Below, piece by piece: positions 9,110-16,290 of a stretch of DNA of 64,000 nucleotides. Both the position numbers and the translations under genes were made by a program. The notes beneath the pieces were generated by a model, which was not told the DNA's origin, ran no database searches, and was given only the letters and a program-made list of their open reading frames with translations. Position 1 is the stretch's first letter; each line of letters begins with the position of its first letter. The DNA is from Streptacidiphilus fuscans (GTDB lineage: Bacteria; Actinomycetota; Actinomycetes; Streptomycetales; Streptomycetaceae): contig NZ_JADPRT010000015.1 of NCBI RefSeq assembly GCF_015690355.1, positions 146,122 through 210,121 of the forward strand. The letters are read 5' to 3'.

Positions 9110-9592
9110 TCAGGAAGCGAGGACCTCGTCGAGCAGCGTCTCCGCCTTGTCCTCGTTGGTGTTCTCGGCGAGTGCCAGCTCGCTCACCAGGATCTGGCGT
9201 GCCTTTGCCAGCATCCGCTTCTCGCCTGCGGACAGCCCGCGCTCGCGCTCACGTCGCCAAAGGTCGCGCACAACCTCCGCGACCTTGATAACGTCGCCGG
9301 AGGCAAGCTTCTCCAGGTTCGCCTTGTAGCGCCGGGACCAGTTGGTCGGCTCTTCGGTATATGGTGCCCGCAGCACCTCGAAGACCCGGTCCAAGCCGTC
9401 CTGGCCGACCACGTCGCGCACTCCGACGAACTCCGCGTTCTCCGCGGGCACGCGCAGCGTCAGGTCACCTTGCTGCACCTTGAGCACCAGATAGGTCTTG
9501 TCCACACCCTTGATCTGGCGGATTTCGATGGCCTCGATCAGCGCGGCCCCGTGATGGGGGTAGACCACGGTGTCGCCAACCTTGAACGTCAT
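9110..9592 (-). CDS. carD: CarD-family RNA polymerase-binding regulator
   Basis: 160 residues. Global transcription factor that binds the RNA polymerase beta subunit and the upstream edge of the bubble, stabilising open complexes. The N-terminal RNAP-interaction domain is plain (FKVGDTVVYPHHGAALIEAI), and the helical DNA-binding domain follows (YKANLEKLASGD, VVRDLWRRERERGLS, EKRMLAKARQIL). Length and order match mycobacterial CarD. A Shine-Dalgarno AAGGGG lies about 10 nt before the ATG. A promoter fits upstream on the minus strand: TTCTGA (9649-9644), 17-nt spacer, TACCCT (9626-9621). Next on the strand are ispD-ispF, a pairing found across actinobacteria. Confidence 0.96.
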   Translation of the reverse strand: MTFKVGDTVVYPHHGAALIEAIEIRQIKGVDKTYLVLKVQQGDLTLRVPAENAEFVGVRDVVGQDGLDRVFEVLRAPYTEEPTNWSRRYKANLEKLASGDVIKVAEVVRDLWRRERERGLSAGEKRMLAKARQILVSELALAENTNEDKAETLLDEVLAS

Positions 9593-9952
9593 GTGACAGG
9601 TACCCCTTCCGTGGCTTTCCAGGGTAACACGGTCCGGGCCGTATCAGAAGGGCGTTTCCGCAGGTCAGAGCATATCCGCAGGCTTGACAAGCGACATGAT
9701 TCCGTGCTGCGACCCCTGTTCGAGACAGGCTTCCCGCAGGTCGGAGCGGTTGTTCACGAACCTGCGGGTATCGCCCCGGCTCGCAATGATCTTGCGTTCG
9801 GTGCGTTATGAAACCGTGATCCGATCTTCGTCCGACAGGGTATCGGTCGGCTCTCGAACGCGACACGGGCTACCCCGTGTGGAGCGGATAAAGCCCATCG
9901 GTAATCTGAACGCGGCCAGAACCATCAAAACGTTCAAGGAGCACCCTCCGCC
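9593..9952. promoter_or_regulatory. Divergent promoter region carD / lipoprotein
   Basis: 360-bp gap with no gene. It holds the carD promoter (TACCCT at 9621-9626 minus, TTCTGA about 17 nt further up) and, on the plus strand, a consensus TTGACA (9684-9689) inside the near-palindrome GCTTGACAAGC without an obvious partner -10 element. Confidence 0.55.
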
Positions 9953-10585
9953 GTGAGCCGCACTCTTCGTCGCGGCGCGGTCGCCGCCGTCATCGTCGCG
10001 ATCGCCCCCGTCCTCGCCGCCTGCTCTGCGGGGTCCAGCGCGGCGACCCTCCAGGTCAAGCCCAACGCAGGCGCCACCTCGCTGAGCAACGGCCAGCTGA
10101 AGGTCAACGGCGTCGAGGTCGTCGCCGACCGCCTTGGCAACGCCCCCGCCAACGTCGTCGCGAACATCGCCAACAACGAGTCGCAGGCGGAGACCCTGGT
10201 CTCGGTCACCGTCGGCGGGACTGCCGCGACGCTGTCCGGCTCGGGCAACATCAACACCCAGGCCAGCCTGATCCTGGGCGGCCCGGCGACCGGCACCGTC
10301 CAGGCGACCGTCCCGACGCTCAGCCAGCCGGCCGGCGCCGTCATCCCGGTGACCTTCGTCTTCGCCAACGCGGGCTCGGTCACCGTCGACGCCCAGGTCC
10401 AGAAGGGCACCGGCGTCTACGCCTCCTACGCCCCCGGCACGCCGAGCCCGACCGCGAGCGCCCTGCCGCGCGTCAGCGCGTCCGCCACGGCCCACAAGGG
10501 CGGCACCACCCACAAGCCCGGCAGCAGCGCCACCCCGACGATCGGCGCCCAGGCGACCACCCCGGTCTCCAAGCCGACCGCCTGA
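9953..10585 (+). CDS. Secreted lipoprotein of unknown function
   Basis: 210 residues. A lipobox (VLAAC, Cys24) follows a short basic and hydrophobic signal (RTLRRGAVAAVIVAIAP), so the protein should be lipid-anchored outside the membrane. The body looks like a small beta-sandwich (LKVNGVEVV, TVGGTAATLSG, VIPVTFVFANAG), reminiscent of copper-chaperone-like or DUF461 lipoproteins, but I cannot fix the family. The last 60 residues are a Pro/Ser/Thr/Ala linker with two Lys-His-rich spots. GTG 9953 has AAGGAG 11 nt upstream. Transcribed away from carD; a strong terminator separates it from phoP. Confidence 0.8.
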   Translation: MSRTLRRGAVAAVIVAIAPVLAACSAGSSAATLQVKPNAGATSLSNGQLKVNGVEVVADRLGNAPANVVANIANNESQAETLVSVTVGGTAATLSGSGNINTQASLILGGPATGTVQATVPTLSQPAGAVIPVTFVFANAGSVTVDAQVQKGTGVYASYAPGTPSPTASALPRVSASATAHKGGTTHKPGSSATPTIGAQATTPVSKPTA

Positions 10586-10667
10586 ACCCGGCTGAGTCCC
10601 ATCAGCTGAGCCCCGACGGCTGAGCCCAGCAGCTCAGCGAAGCGGCTAGGCGCAGGGCCCGACGCCA

Positions 10668-10708
10668 GAGGCCGGGCCCGTCCTGATCAACAGGACGGGC
10701 CCGGCCTC
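10668..10708. terminator. Strong bidirectional terminator
   Basis: Perfect 18-bp stem (10668-10685 with 10691-10708) and a 5-nt ATCAA loop between the converging lipoprotein and phoP genes. Confidence 0.85.
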
Positions 10709-10775
10709 AGCCACTTTCGGGTGAAGTTGTGGCGCGGCGGGAGCGCACTCGCCCCCGACTGTTCGACGCAATGCT

Positions 10776-10818
10776 CGAACCGGCCTTCGACCCGGAAGGC
10801 GGGTCGACGACCGGTTCG
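10776..10818 (-). terminator. Two-tier hairpin downstream of phoP
   Basis: Outer arms CGAACCGG/CCGGTTCG (10776-10783, 10811-10818) and inner arms TCGACCC/GGGTCGA (10787-10793, 10801-10807). First terminator candidate met by phoRP transcripts. Confidence 0.65.
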
Positions 10819-10861
10819 GTGCTGCTATGTGCGCGGAGCGCCGAGCGGCCGCGTGGGCCGA

Positions 10862-11548
10862 TCAGGGCTCGAACTTGTAGCCCAGGCCGCGGACGGTGAC
10901 CAGGTAGCGCGGCGCGCCCGGGTCCGGCTCGATCTTGGCGCGCAGGCGCTTGACGTGGACGTCCAGCGTCTTGGTGTCGCCGACGTAGTCCGCGCCCCAG
11001 ACCCGGTCGATCAGCTGCATCCGGGTGAGCACCCGGCCCGCGTTGCGGAGCAGCATCTCCAGCAGGTCGAACTCCTTGAGCGGCAGGTCGACCTTGGCGC
11101 CGTCGACGGTCACCACGTGACGGTCGACGTCCATCCGGACCGGGCCGGCCTCGAGCGCGCCGGGGCCGCCGGTGGTCTCCTCCGCCTCGCCGCGGCGACG
11201 CAGCACCGCGCGGATGCGGGCGACGAGCTCGCGGGTGGAGTAGGGCTTGGTCACATAGTCGTCGGCCCCTATCTCCAGGCCTACGACCTTGTCGATCTCG
11301 CTGTCCTTCGCGGTGACCATGATCACCGGAACGCTGGACTTGGCGCGCAGCTGGCGGCAGACCTCGGTGCCGGGCAGGCCCGGCAGCATCAGGTCGAGAA
11401 GCACCAGGTCGGCGCCGTTGCGCTCGAACTGGTCCAGCGCGTCGGGCCCGGTGGCGGCGATCGCCACCTCGAAGCCCTCCTTGCGCAGCATGTAGGACAG
11501 GGCGTCGCTGAAGGACTCCTCGTCCTCGACAACAAGCACACGGGTCAC
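10862..11548 (-). CDS. phoP: Phosphate response regulator PhoP (OmpR family)
   Basis: 228 residues. DNA-binding response regulator of phosphate starvation; it activates the PHO regulon by binding PHO boxes. The receiver domain (residues 1-120) has acidic residues E8-D9, phosphoacceptor Asp52 (LVLLDLMLP), the switch Thr in MVTAKD and Lys in VTKPYS. The C-terminal winged helix includes VKRLRAKIE and TVRGLGYKFEP. Its ATG overlaps the phoR stop codon by 4 nt, so the two are co-translated. PHO boxes in this window before phoU/phoR, ppk and pstS are its expected targets. Mycobacterial RegX3 is the nearest namesake. Confidence 0.95.
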   Translation of the reverse strand: MTRVLVVEDEESFSDALSYMLRKEGFEVAIAATGPDALDQFERNGADLVLLDLMLPGLPGTEVCRQLRAKSSVPVIMVTAKDSEIDKVVGLEIGADDYVTKPYSTRELVARIRAVLRRRGEAEETTGGPGALEAGPVRMDVDRHVVTVDGAKVDLPLKEFDLLEMLLRNAGRVLTRMQLIDRVWGADYVGDTKTLDVHVKRLRAKIEPDPGAPRYLVTVRGLGYKFEP

Positions 11549-12942
11549 GGCATGGCCTCCGGGGCGGCGGTAAGGGTGGGAGAGGTGGTCTCGGTCGAGT
11601 CGGTCGATCCCGACGACTCGACGGCGTGCGGATCCGGCTGCTCGGGCAGGTGAGCCGGTTCCGTCCGGGGGGTGGACGGGTCAGTGGGTGCGGCGTGGGT
11701 GCCGTGGGACGCGGCGACGTCGGCGTCGGCGTCGGCAGCGATCTCCGCGTCTGCGGCGGGCTGCGCGTCGTTGGATACGGGCTCCAGCCCCGGGAGGTCC
11801 CCGGAGGGGAGGCGCAGCGTGAACGTGGACCCCTGGCCCTCGACGCTCCACACCGAGACCGTGCCGCCGTGGGAGGCGGCCACGTGCTTGACGATGGAGA
11901 GACCGAGGCCGGTGCCGCCGGTCGCCCGGGACCGGGCCGGGTCGACCCGGTAGAAGCGCTCGAAGACGCGCTCCCGGTCCTTCTCGGAGATGCCGACGCC
12001 CTGGTCGGTCACCGATATCTCGACCGAGTCCTGCCGGGTGCCGGGCAGCTTACGGGCCGCGATGGCGACGCGTGTCCGGGCCGGGCTGTAGTTGACGGCG
12101 TTCTCGACGAGGTTGCCGAGCGCCGCGGCCAGCTGGCCGCGGTTGCCGTAGAGGTGGAGCCCGGCGATGCCGCCGGCGGCCATGGTGATCTGCTTGGCCG
12201 CCGCCGAGTGGCGGCAGCGGTCCATCGCCTCGGCCACCAGCTCGTCCACCGGCACCAGCTCCGGGTCGACCATGCGCAGGTCGTCCTGGACCCGGGAGAG
12301 CTCGATGATCTCCTGGACCAGGCTGGTCAGCCGGGCGGACTCGATGAGCATCCGGCCCGAGAAGCGGCGTACCGCCTCCGGGTCGTCGCTGGCGTCCTGG
12401 ACTGCCTCGGAGAGCAGCGACAGGGCGCCGACCGGGGTCTTCAGCTCGTGCGAGACGTTGGCGACGAAGTCGCGTCTGACCGCCTCGATCCGCCGTGCCT
12501 CGGTCAGGTCCTCCACAAGGACCAGCACGAGTCTGGAGCCGAGCGGCGCCACGCGTACCGATACCGCCAGCCCGTCGCCGCCTCCCCCGGCGCGGCGTGG
12601 GATGTCGAGATCGGCCTGCCGTATCTCACCGTCACGGCGGGTAAGCCGCGCCATCGCCAGCATCGACTCGACGGCGATCGCGCCCCCGCGCACCAGCCCG
12701 AGGGCGTAGGCCGCAGAGCTCGCCTTGATCACCTGGTCGCTCTCGTCGAGCACGACGGCGCAGGAGCGCAGCACTGACAGCACGGTGTCCACACCGGGCG
12801 GCAGAGCCGGTTCGTCCTGCTTCTCGGCTCGCTTCGACGGGTGCTGTTCCTTCTCGCTCCAGCGGAAGGCGAGCGCGGCGGTGAGGCCGACTCCGAGCCC
12901 GACGATCGCGCTCACGGAGGCGGCGGCCACGTTCACGTCCAT
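11545..12942 (-). CDS. phoR: Phosphate sensor histidine kinase PhoR (SenX3 type)
   Basis: 465 residues. Membrane sensor that phosphorylates PhoP. One N-terminal hydrophobic helix (SAIVGLGVGLTAALAF), then a PAS-like domain, the HisKA helix with phosphoacceptor His165 in SHELKTP, and the HATPase domain (NLVENAVNYSP, VTDQGVGIS, GTGLGLSIVKH). There is no extracytoplasmic sensor loop, so sensing is probably indirect through PhoU/Pst. A 70-residue Asp/Ala/Thr/Pro-rich tail follows the catalytic domain. Divergent from phoU across a PHO box at 13016-13048, which implies autoregulation. Confidence 0.94.
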   Translation of the reverse strand: MDVNVAAASVSAIVGLGVGLTAALAFRWSEKEQHPSKRAEKQDEPALPPGVDTVLSVLRSCAVVLDESDQVIKASSAAYALGLVRGGAIAVESMLAMARLTRRDGEIRQADLDIPRRAGGGGDGLAVSVRVAPLGSRLVLVLVEDLTEARRIEAVRRDFVANVSHELKTPVGALSLLSEAVQDASDDPEAVRRFSGRMLIESARLTSLVQEIIELSRVQDDLRMVDPELVPVDELVAEAMDRCRHSAAAKQITMAAGGIAGLHLYGNRGQLAAALGNLVENAVNYSPARTRVAIAARKLPGTRQDSVEISVTDQGVGISEKDRERVFERFYRVDPARSRATGGTGLGLSIVKHVAASHGGTVSVWSVEGQGSTFTLRLPSGDLPGLEPVSNDAQPAADAEIAADADADVAASHGTHAAPTDPSTPRTEPAHLPEQPDPHAVESSGSTDSTETTSPTLTAAPEAMP

Positions 12943-13015
12943 ATCTTCAGCGTAAGCGCACCGCAGTGACCTGAAGTGAGCCGCGGAGAATGCGCTCAGC
13001 CGGAGGATGCCGAGA

Positions 13016-13048
13016 ATTCACCTTCACGACCCCGGTGGTTCACTCCTG
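13016..13048. promoter_or_regulatory. PHO box between phoR and phoU
   Basis: Three consecutive 11-nt direct repeat units: ATTCACCTTCA, CGACCCCGGTG, GTTCACTCCTG. Units 1 and 3 match the streptomycete PhoP consensus GTTCACC; the middle one is degenerate. Placed in the 241-bp divergent region, it can serve both phoRP and phoU. Confidence 0.8.
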
Positions 13049-13183
13049 CTGGGTTCCTGGGTCGCCGTGGCCACGCACAGTGGGAACATCTGCCTGATCC
13101 GGCTGTTTCGGACCGGCAACACCCGACGGACGTGGCAGACCCGTAGACCGGTGTCAGCGGCCCAGTGAGGACTGAGAAGAAGA

Positions 13184-13858
13184 ATGCGCGACGCTTACCA
13201 CGAGGAACTCGACTCGATCAGCGACGGCCTGGTGGAGCTGGCACGGCTGGCCGGTTCCGCGATGGGCCGGGCGACGACCGCCCTGCTCGACGCCGACCTG
13301 GAGCTGGCCGAGAGCGTGATCGCCGCGGACGAGAAGCTCGACAACCTCCACCACGACCTGGAGAACCGCGCCATCGCGCTGCTGGCCCGCCAGCAGCCGG
13401 TCGCCACGGACCTGCGCATCGTCGTCACCTCGCTGCGGATGAGCGCGGACCTGGAGCGCTGCGGCGACCTGGCCCGCCACGTGGCCAAGCTGGCCCGCCT
13501 GCGCTACCCCGAGTCCGCCGTCCCGGCCGACCTGCACCCGATCGTGCTGGAGATGGGCCAGCTGGCCCAGCGCCTGATCTCCAAGGCCGGCCGGGTCATC
13601 GCGACCAAGGACGTGGACGCGGCGCTGGAGCTGGAGCGCGACGACGACGCGATGGACGACCTGCACAAGCAGCTCTTCGCCCACCTGCTGGACGACCGCT
13701 GGCACCACGGCGTGGAGACCGCGGTGGACGTCACCCTGTGCGGGCGCTACTACGAGCGCTTCGCGGACCACGCGGTGTCGGTGGCCAACCGCGTCGTCTT
13801 CCTGGTGACCGGCGAGCACGCGGACGAGTTCGTGCCGGAGGCGTCCGAGGCGGAGTAG
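13184..13858 (+). CDS. phoU: Phosphate signalling protein PhoU
   Basis: 224 residues, the standard two three-helix-bundle PhoU fold. It links the Pst transporter to PhoR and restrains the regulon when phosphate is plentiful. Both repeats show the metal-binding E/DxxxD pattern (EKLDNLHHDLENRA and DDAMDDLHKQL), and the conserved SADLERCGDLARH and GRYYERFADHA segments are intact. ATG 13184 has GAGAAGAAGA just upstream. Divergent from phoRP with a shared PHO box; terminated by the hairpin at 13947-13976. Confidence 0.95.
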   Translation: MRDAYHEELDSISDGLVELARLAGSAMGRATTALLDADLELAESVIAADEKLDNLHHDLENRAIALLARQQPVATDLRIVVTSLRMSADLERCGDLARHVAKLARLRYPESAVPADLHPIVLEMGQLAQRLISKAGRVIATKDVDAALELERDDDAMDDLHKQLFAHLLDDRWHHGVETAVDVTLCGRYYERFADHAVSVANRVVFLVTGEHADEFVPEASEAE

Positions 13859-13946
13859 TCGGCGCGGAGCGGTCGACACGTCGCAGTCGACGTGGGGGAA
13901 TCGGCGCGGGGTGGCTGACCTGCGGCGCTCCGGCAGGGGCGCACGG

Positions 13947-13976
13947 ACGGGCGTACGGGTGAACCCGTACGCCCGT
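13947..13976 (+). terminator. Terminator of phoU
   Basis: Perfect 13-bp stem (13947-13959 with 13964-13976), TGAA tetraloop, then TTGACGTTCTGT. Confidence 0.85.
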
Positions 13977-14087
13977 TGACGTTCTGTACACGGGCCGTTT
14001 CACTGGGCTACAGGCGCCGATGCCATCCGGCGCCGATCCGTGGAATCCCAGCCACTGACCCCAGCTCCGCTGAGGAGGGCCGTCTCC

Positions 14088-14240
14088 GTGACCCAGGCTC
14101 CTACCCCACAGACTCCGACTCCCCCGCCGGCCACCGACTCGCGCCGCCTCCCACTCCTCGCCGCCTGCGGCTGCGGCTCAGGCTGCGGCTGCGGCTGCCA
14201 GTCCGGCGGCGCGTGCCAGTGCGGCGGCTGCGGGCGCTGA
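14088..14240 (+). CDS. Small Cys-rich metallothionein-like protein
   Basis: About 50 residues. The start chosen is GTG 14088 because GAGGAGGG lies 8 nt upstream; the frame stays open to 14040 without such a site. The first 25 residues are Pro/Thr/Gln rich, and the end packs eight Cys into 22 residues as C-x-C, C-x-C-x-C and C-x-C-x2-C clusters separated by Gly, Ser and Gln. That spacing is typical of metal-thiolate clusters, so zinc or copper binding is likely; no catalytic motif is present. There is no hydrophobic signal. It stands alone between the phoU terminator and a convergent GNAT gene. Function is inferred from composition only. Confidence 0.7.
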   Translation: MTQAPTPQTPTPPPATDSRRLPLLAACGCGSGCGCGCQSGGACQCGGCGR

Positions 14241-14359
14241 TCGGGCGTACGCACAGCCGCCGGCTCAGGCCGCGCGCCCAGCCGCCCCCGAGCAGCCCGC
14301 CCCTTCGATCCCTGTCCATCTCGACGACGGCCGCGGTTTCGGCCTAACTCGTCGTCATG

Positions 14360-14388
14360 ACGCCGTGGGGCCCCGTTCCTCACGGCGT
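14360..14388. terminator. Possible terminator between convergent genes
   Basis: Stem ACGCCGTG/CACGGCGT (14360-14367, 14381-14388) in the gap between the Cys-rich gene and the GNAT gene. Confidence 0.4.
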
Positions 14389-14415
14389 TCGACGTCACGC
14401 TCCCCGGCGCTGATG

Positions 14416-14841
14416 TCAGTCGAGGCGCTTGAACATGTGGACGTCCTCGTGGCCGCCGGGAATGCCCTGGGTCCGGCCCGTCTCGACATACCCGTGCCGC
14501 TGGTAGAACGCGGGCGCCTGGAAGGTGAACGAGGCCACGGCCACCCGGTCGCAGCCACGCCGCCGCGCCTCCTCCTCGGCGGCGAGCAGCAGCTTCGTGC
14601 CCCAGCCGTCCTTGCGGTTCTCCTCGCGGACCCAGAGCATGCTGATCCCGCACAGTCCGGCCCAGGTCCAGGCGGACAGGCCCCCCACGACCTCCCCGGC
14701 CTCGTCGACGACCTTCAGCGAGAACGCGTCCTGGTCGGCGGCCGACGTGCCGGTCGCGGCGAAGTTGTACTCGTCCAGGCCCCGTTCGAGGATCTCGTTC
14801 AGCTCCGGATCACGGTCACCGGTCAGCAACTCGTAGGTCAT
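14416..14841 (-). CDS. GNAT-family N-acetyltransferase
   Basis: 141 residues, a single GNAT domain using acetyl-CoA. Motif A, normally RxxGxG/A, is seen as ENRKDGWGTKLL, preceded by the beta-4 strand GISMLWV; motif B is FQAPAFYQRHGYVETGR. The acceptor substrate is unknown. The ATG lies 6 nt after TAGGAT on the minus strand (14853-14848), so it is probably leaderless. Monocistronic, with divergent or convergent neighbours only. Confidence 0.88.
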   Translation of the reverse strand: MTYELLTGDRDPELNEILERGLDEYNFAATGTSAADQDAFSLKVVDEAGEVVGGLSAWTWAGLCGISMLWVREENRKDGWGTKLLLAAEEEARRRGCDRVAVASFTFQAPAFYQRHGYVETGRTQGIPGGHEDVHMFKRLD

Positions 14842-14934
14842 GCCGTGATCCTAGGGTTCCCGCCGCGCGCCCCCGGCGCGTCGGCCGGATGACCATCCGT
14901 CAGATCGCGCGGATCGCCTGGTTAGCTTGAGCGC

Positions 14935-15345
14935 ATGGAGATCACGACCAAGCAGAAGATCACCACGTTCCTGATGTTCGAAGGTAACGCCGAGGAGGCG
15001 ATGACCTTCTACCTCTCCCTCTTCGACGACGCCGAGGTCGTCCGTCTCACCCGCTACGGCGCCGACGGCCCCGGCAAGGAGGGGACCGTCCAGCACGCGA
15101 CGTTCTCCCTCGCGGGCCAGCACTTCATGTGCATCGACAGCCCCGCCAAGCACGACTTCACCTTCACCCCGGCGGTCTCCCTCTACGTCCAGTGCGCCGA
15201 CGAGGCCGAGATCGACCGCCTCTACGCCGCCCTCTCCGACGGGGGCACGGCCCTGATGCCGCTGGGCCAGTACGGCTTCAGCCCCAAGTTCGGCTGGGTC
15301 AACGACCGCTTCGGCGTCTCCTGGCAGCTCAACCTCCCGGCCTGA
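14935..15345 (+). CDS. VOC-superfamily protein (PhnB-like)
   Basis: 136 residues. It matches the PhnB/3-demethylubiquinone methyltransferase-like branch of the glyoxalase/VOC fold: KITTFLMFEGNAEEAMTFYLSLF at the start, VQHATFSLAGQHFMCIDS in the middle, and the GWVNDRFGVSWQLN ending. These proteins are usually dimeric and may bind a metal or small ligand; the role is unassigned despite the historical name. The ATG follows TAGCTT (14923-14928) by 6 nt, a leaderless start. Confidence 0.88.
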   Translation: MEITTKQKITTFLMFEGNAEEAMTFYLSLFDDAEVVRLTRYGADGPGKEGTVQHATFSLAGQHFMCIDSPAKHDFTFTPAVSLYVQCADEAEIDRLYAALSDGGTALMPLGQYGFSPKFGWVNDRFGVSWQLNLPA

Positions 15346-15375
15346 CGGCCCACAGGCGGCCCAGAGCAGGAGAAG

Positions 15376-15410
15376 GCCCCCTATCCGCACCATCGGCGCA
15401 GGTAGGGGGC
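15376..15410. terminator. Terminator between VOC gene and gpmA
   Basis: Stem GCCCCCTA/TAGGGGGC (15376-15383, 15403-15410) extended by two weaker pairs, about 15-nt loop, between converging genes. Confidence 0.65.
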
Positions 15411-15426
15411 ACGATCACGCAGGTGG

Positions 15427-16185
15427 TTACTTCTTGCCCTGGTTCTTGACGGCCTCGATGGCCGCGGCCGCGGCGGCCGGGTCGAGGTAGCGGCCGCCCT
15501 TGGTGATCGGCTTGAAGTTCTCGTCCAGCTCGTAGAGGAGCGGGATGCCGGTGGGGATGTTCAGGCCCGCGATGTCCTCGTCGGAGATGTCGTCGAGGTG
15601 CTTGACCAGCGCGCGCAGCGAGTTGCCGTGGGCGGTGACCAGGACGGTCCTGCCGTCGGCCAGGTCCGGCACGATGTTGTCGTACCAGTACGGCAGCATG
15701 CGGTGAACGACGTCCTTGAGGCACTCGGTCCGCGGGCGGATGTCGGCCGGAAGCTCCGCGTAGCGCGGGTCGTTCGCCTGCGAGTACTCCGAGCCGTCGG
15801 GCAGCGGCGGCGGCGGGGTGTCGTAGGAGCGGCGCCACAGCATGAACTGCTCCTCGCCGAACTCGGCGAGGGTCTGCGCCTTGTCCTTGCCCTGGAGCGC
15901 GCCGTAGTGGCGCTCGTTCAGGCGCCAGCTGCGGTTCACCGGGATCCAGTGGCGGTCCGCCCGGTCCAGGGCGATCTGCGCGGTGCGGATCGCCCGGCGG
16001 AGCAGGGAGGTGTGCAGGACGTCGGGAAGAAGACCCTCCGCGGCGAGCAGCTCGCCACCGCGTACGGCCTCCTTCTCACCCTTCTCGTTCAGGTCGACGT
16101 CGACCCAGCCGGTGAAGAGGTTCTTCTCGTTCCACTGGCTCTCGCCGTGACGGAGCAGCACAAGACGGTAGGGAGCTTCAGCCAT
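15427..16185 (-). CDS. gpmA: 2,3-bisphosphoglycerate-dependent phosphoglycerate mutase
   Basis: 252 residues. Glycolytic enzyme interconverting 3- and 2-phosphoglycerate through a phosphohistidine. The catalytic RHGESQWN with the phosphoacceptor His is near residue 12, LNERHYGALQG follows, and the second catalytic His is in VTAHGNSLRAL. Length matches the GpmA class. ATG 16185 is chosen over the upstream extension because it lies 7 nt after TAGGCT on the minus strand (16198-16193) and gives the canonical N-terminus. Confidence 0.95.
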   Translation of the reverse strand: MAEAPYRLVLLRHGESQWNEKNLFTGWVDVDLNEKGEKEAVRGGELLAAEGLLPDVLHTSLLRRAIRTAQIALDRADRHWIPVNRSWRLNERHYGALQGKDKAQTLAEFGEEQFMLWRRSYDTPPPPLPDGSEYSQANDPRYAELPADIRPRTECLKDVVHRMLPYWYDNIVPDLADGRTVLVTAHGNSLRALVKHLDDISDEDIAGLNIPTGIPLLYELDENFKPITKGGRYLDPAAAAAAIEAVKNQGKK

Positions 16186-16290
16186 GGCCCCGAGCCTAGT
16201 CCAGGTGCCAATTCGGTGGCGCGCCCGCCCACCGAGTCGGTAGCGTGCGGACAGACTGTCTGACACTTACCTGCCAAAGGCGGAGTGCGA

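Noticed and set aside
14040..14087. Upstream extension of the Cys-rich protein (GTG 14040)
   Set aside because: No ribosome site before it, while GTG 14088 has GAGGAGGG at 8 nt.
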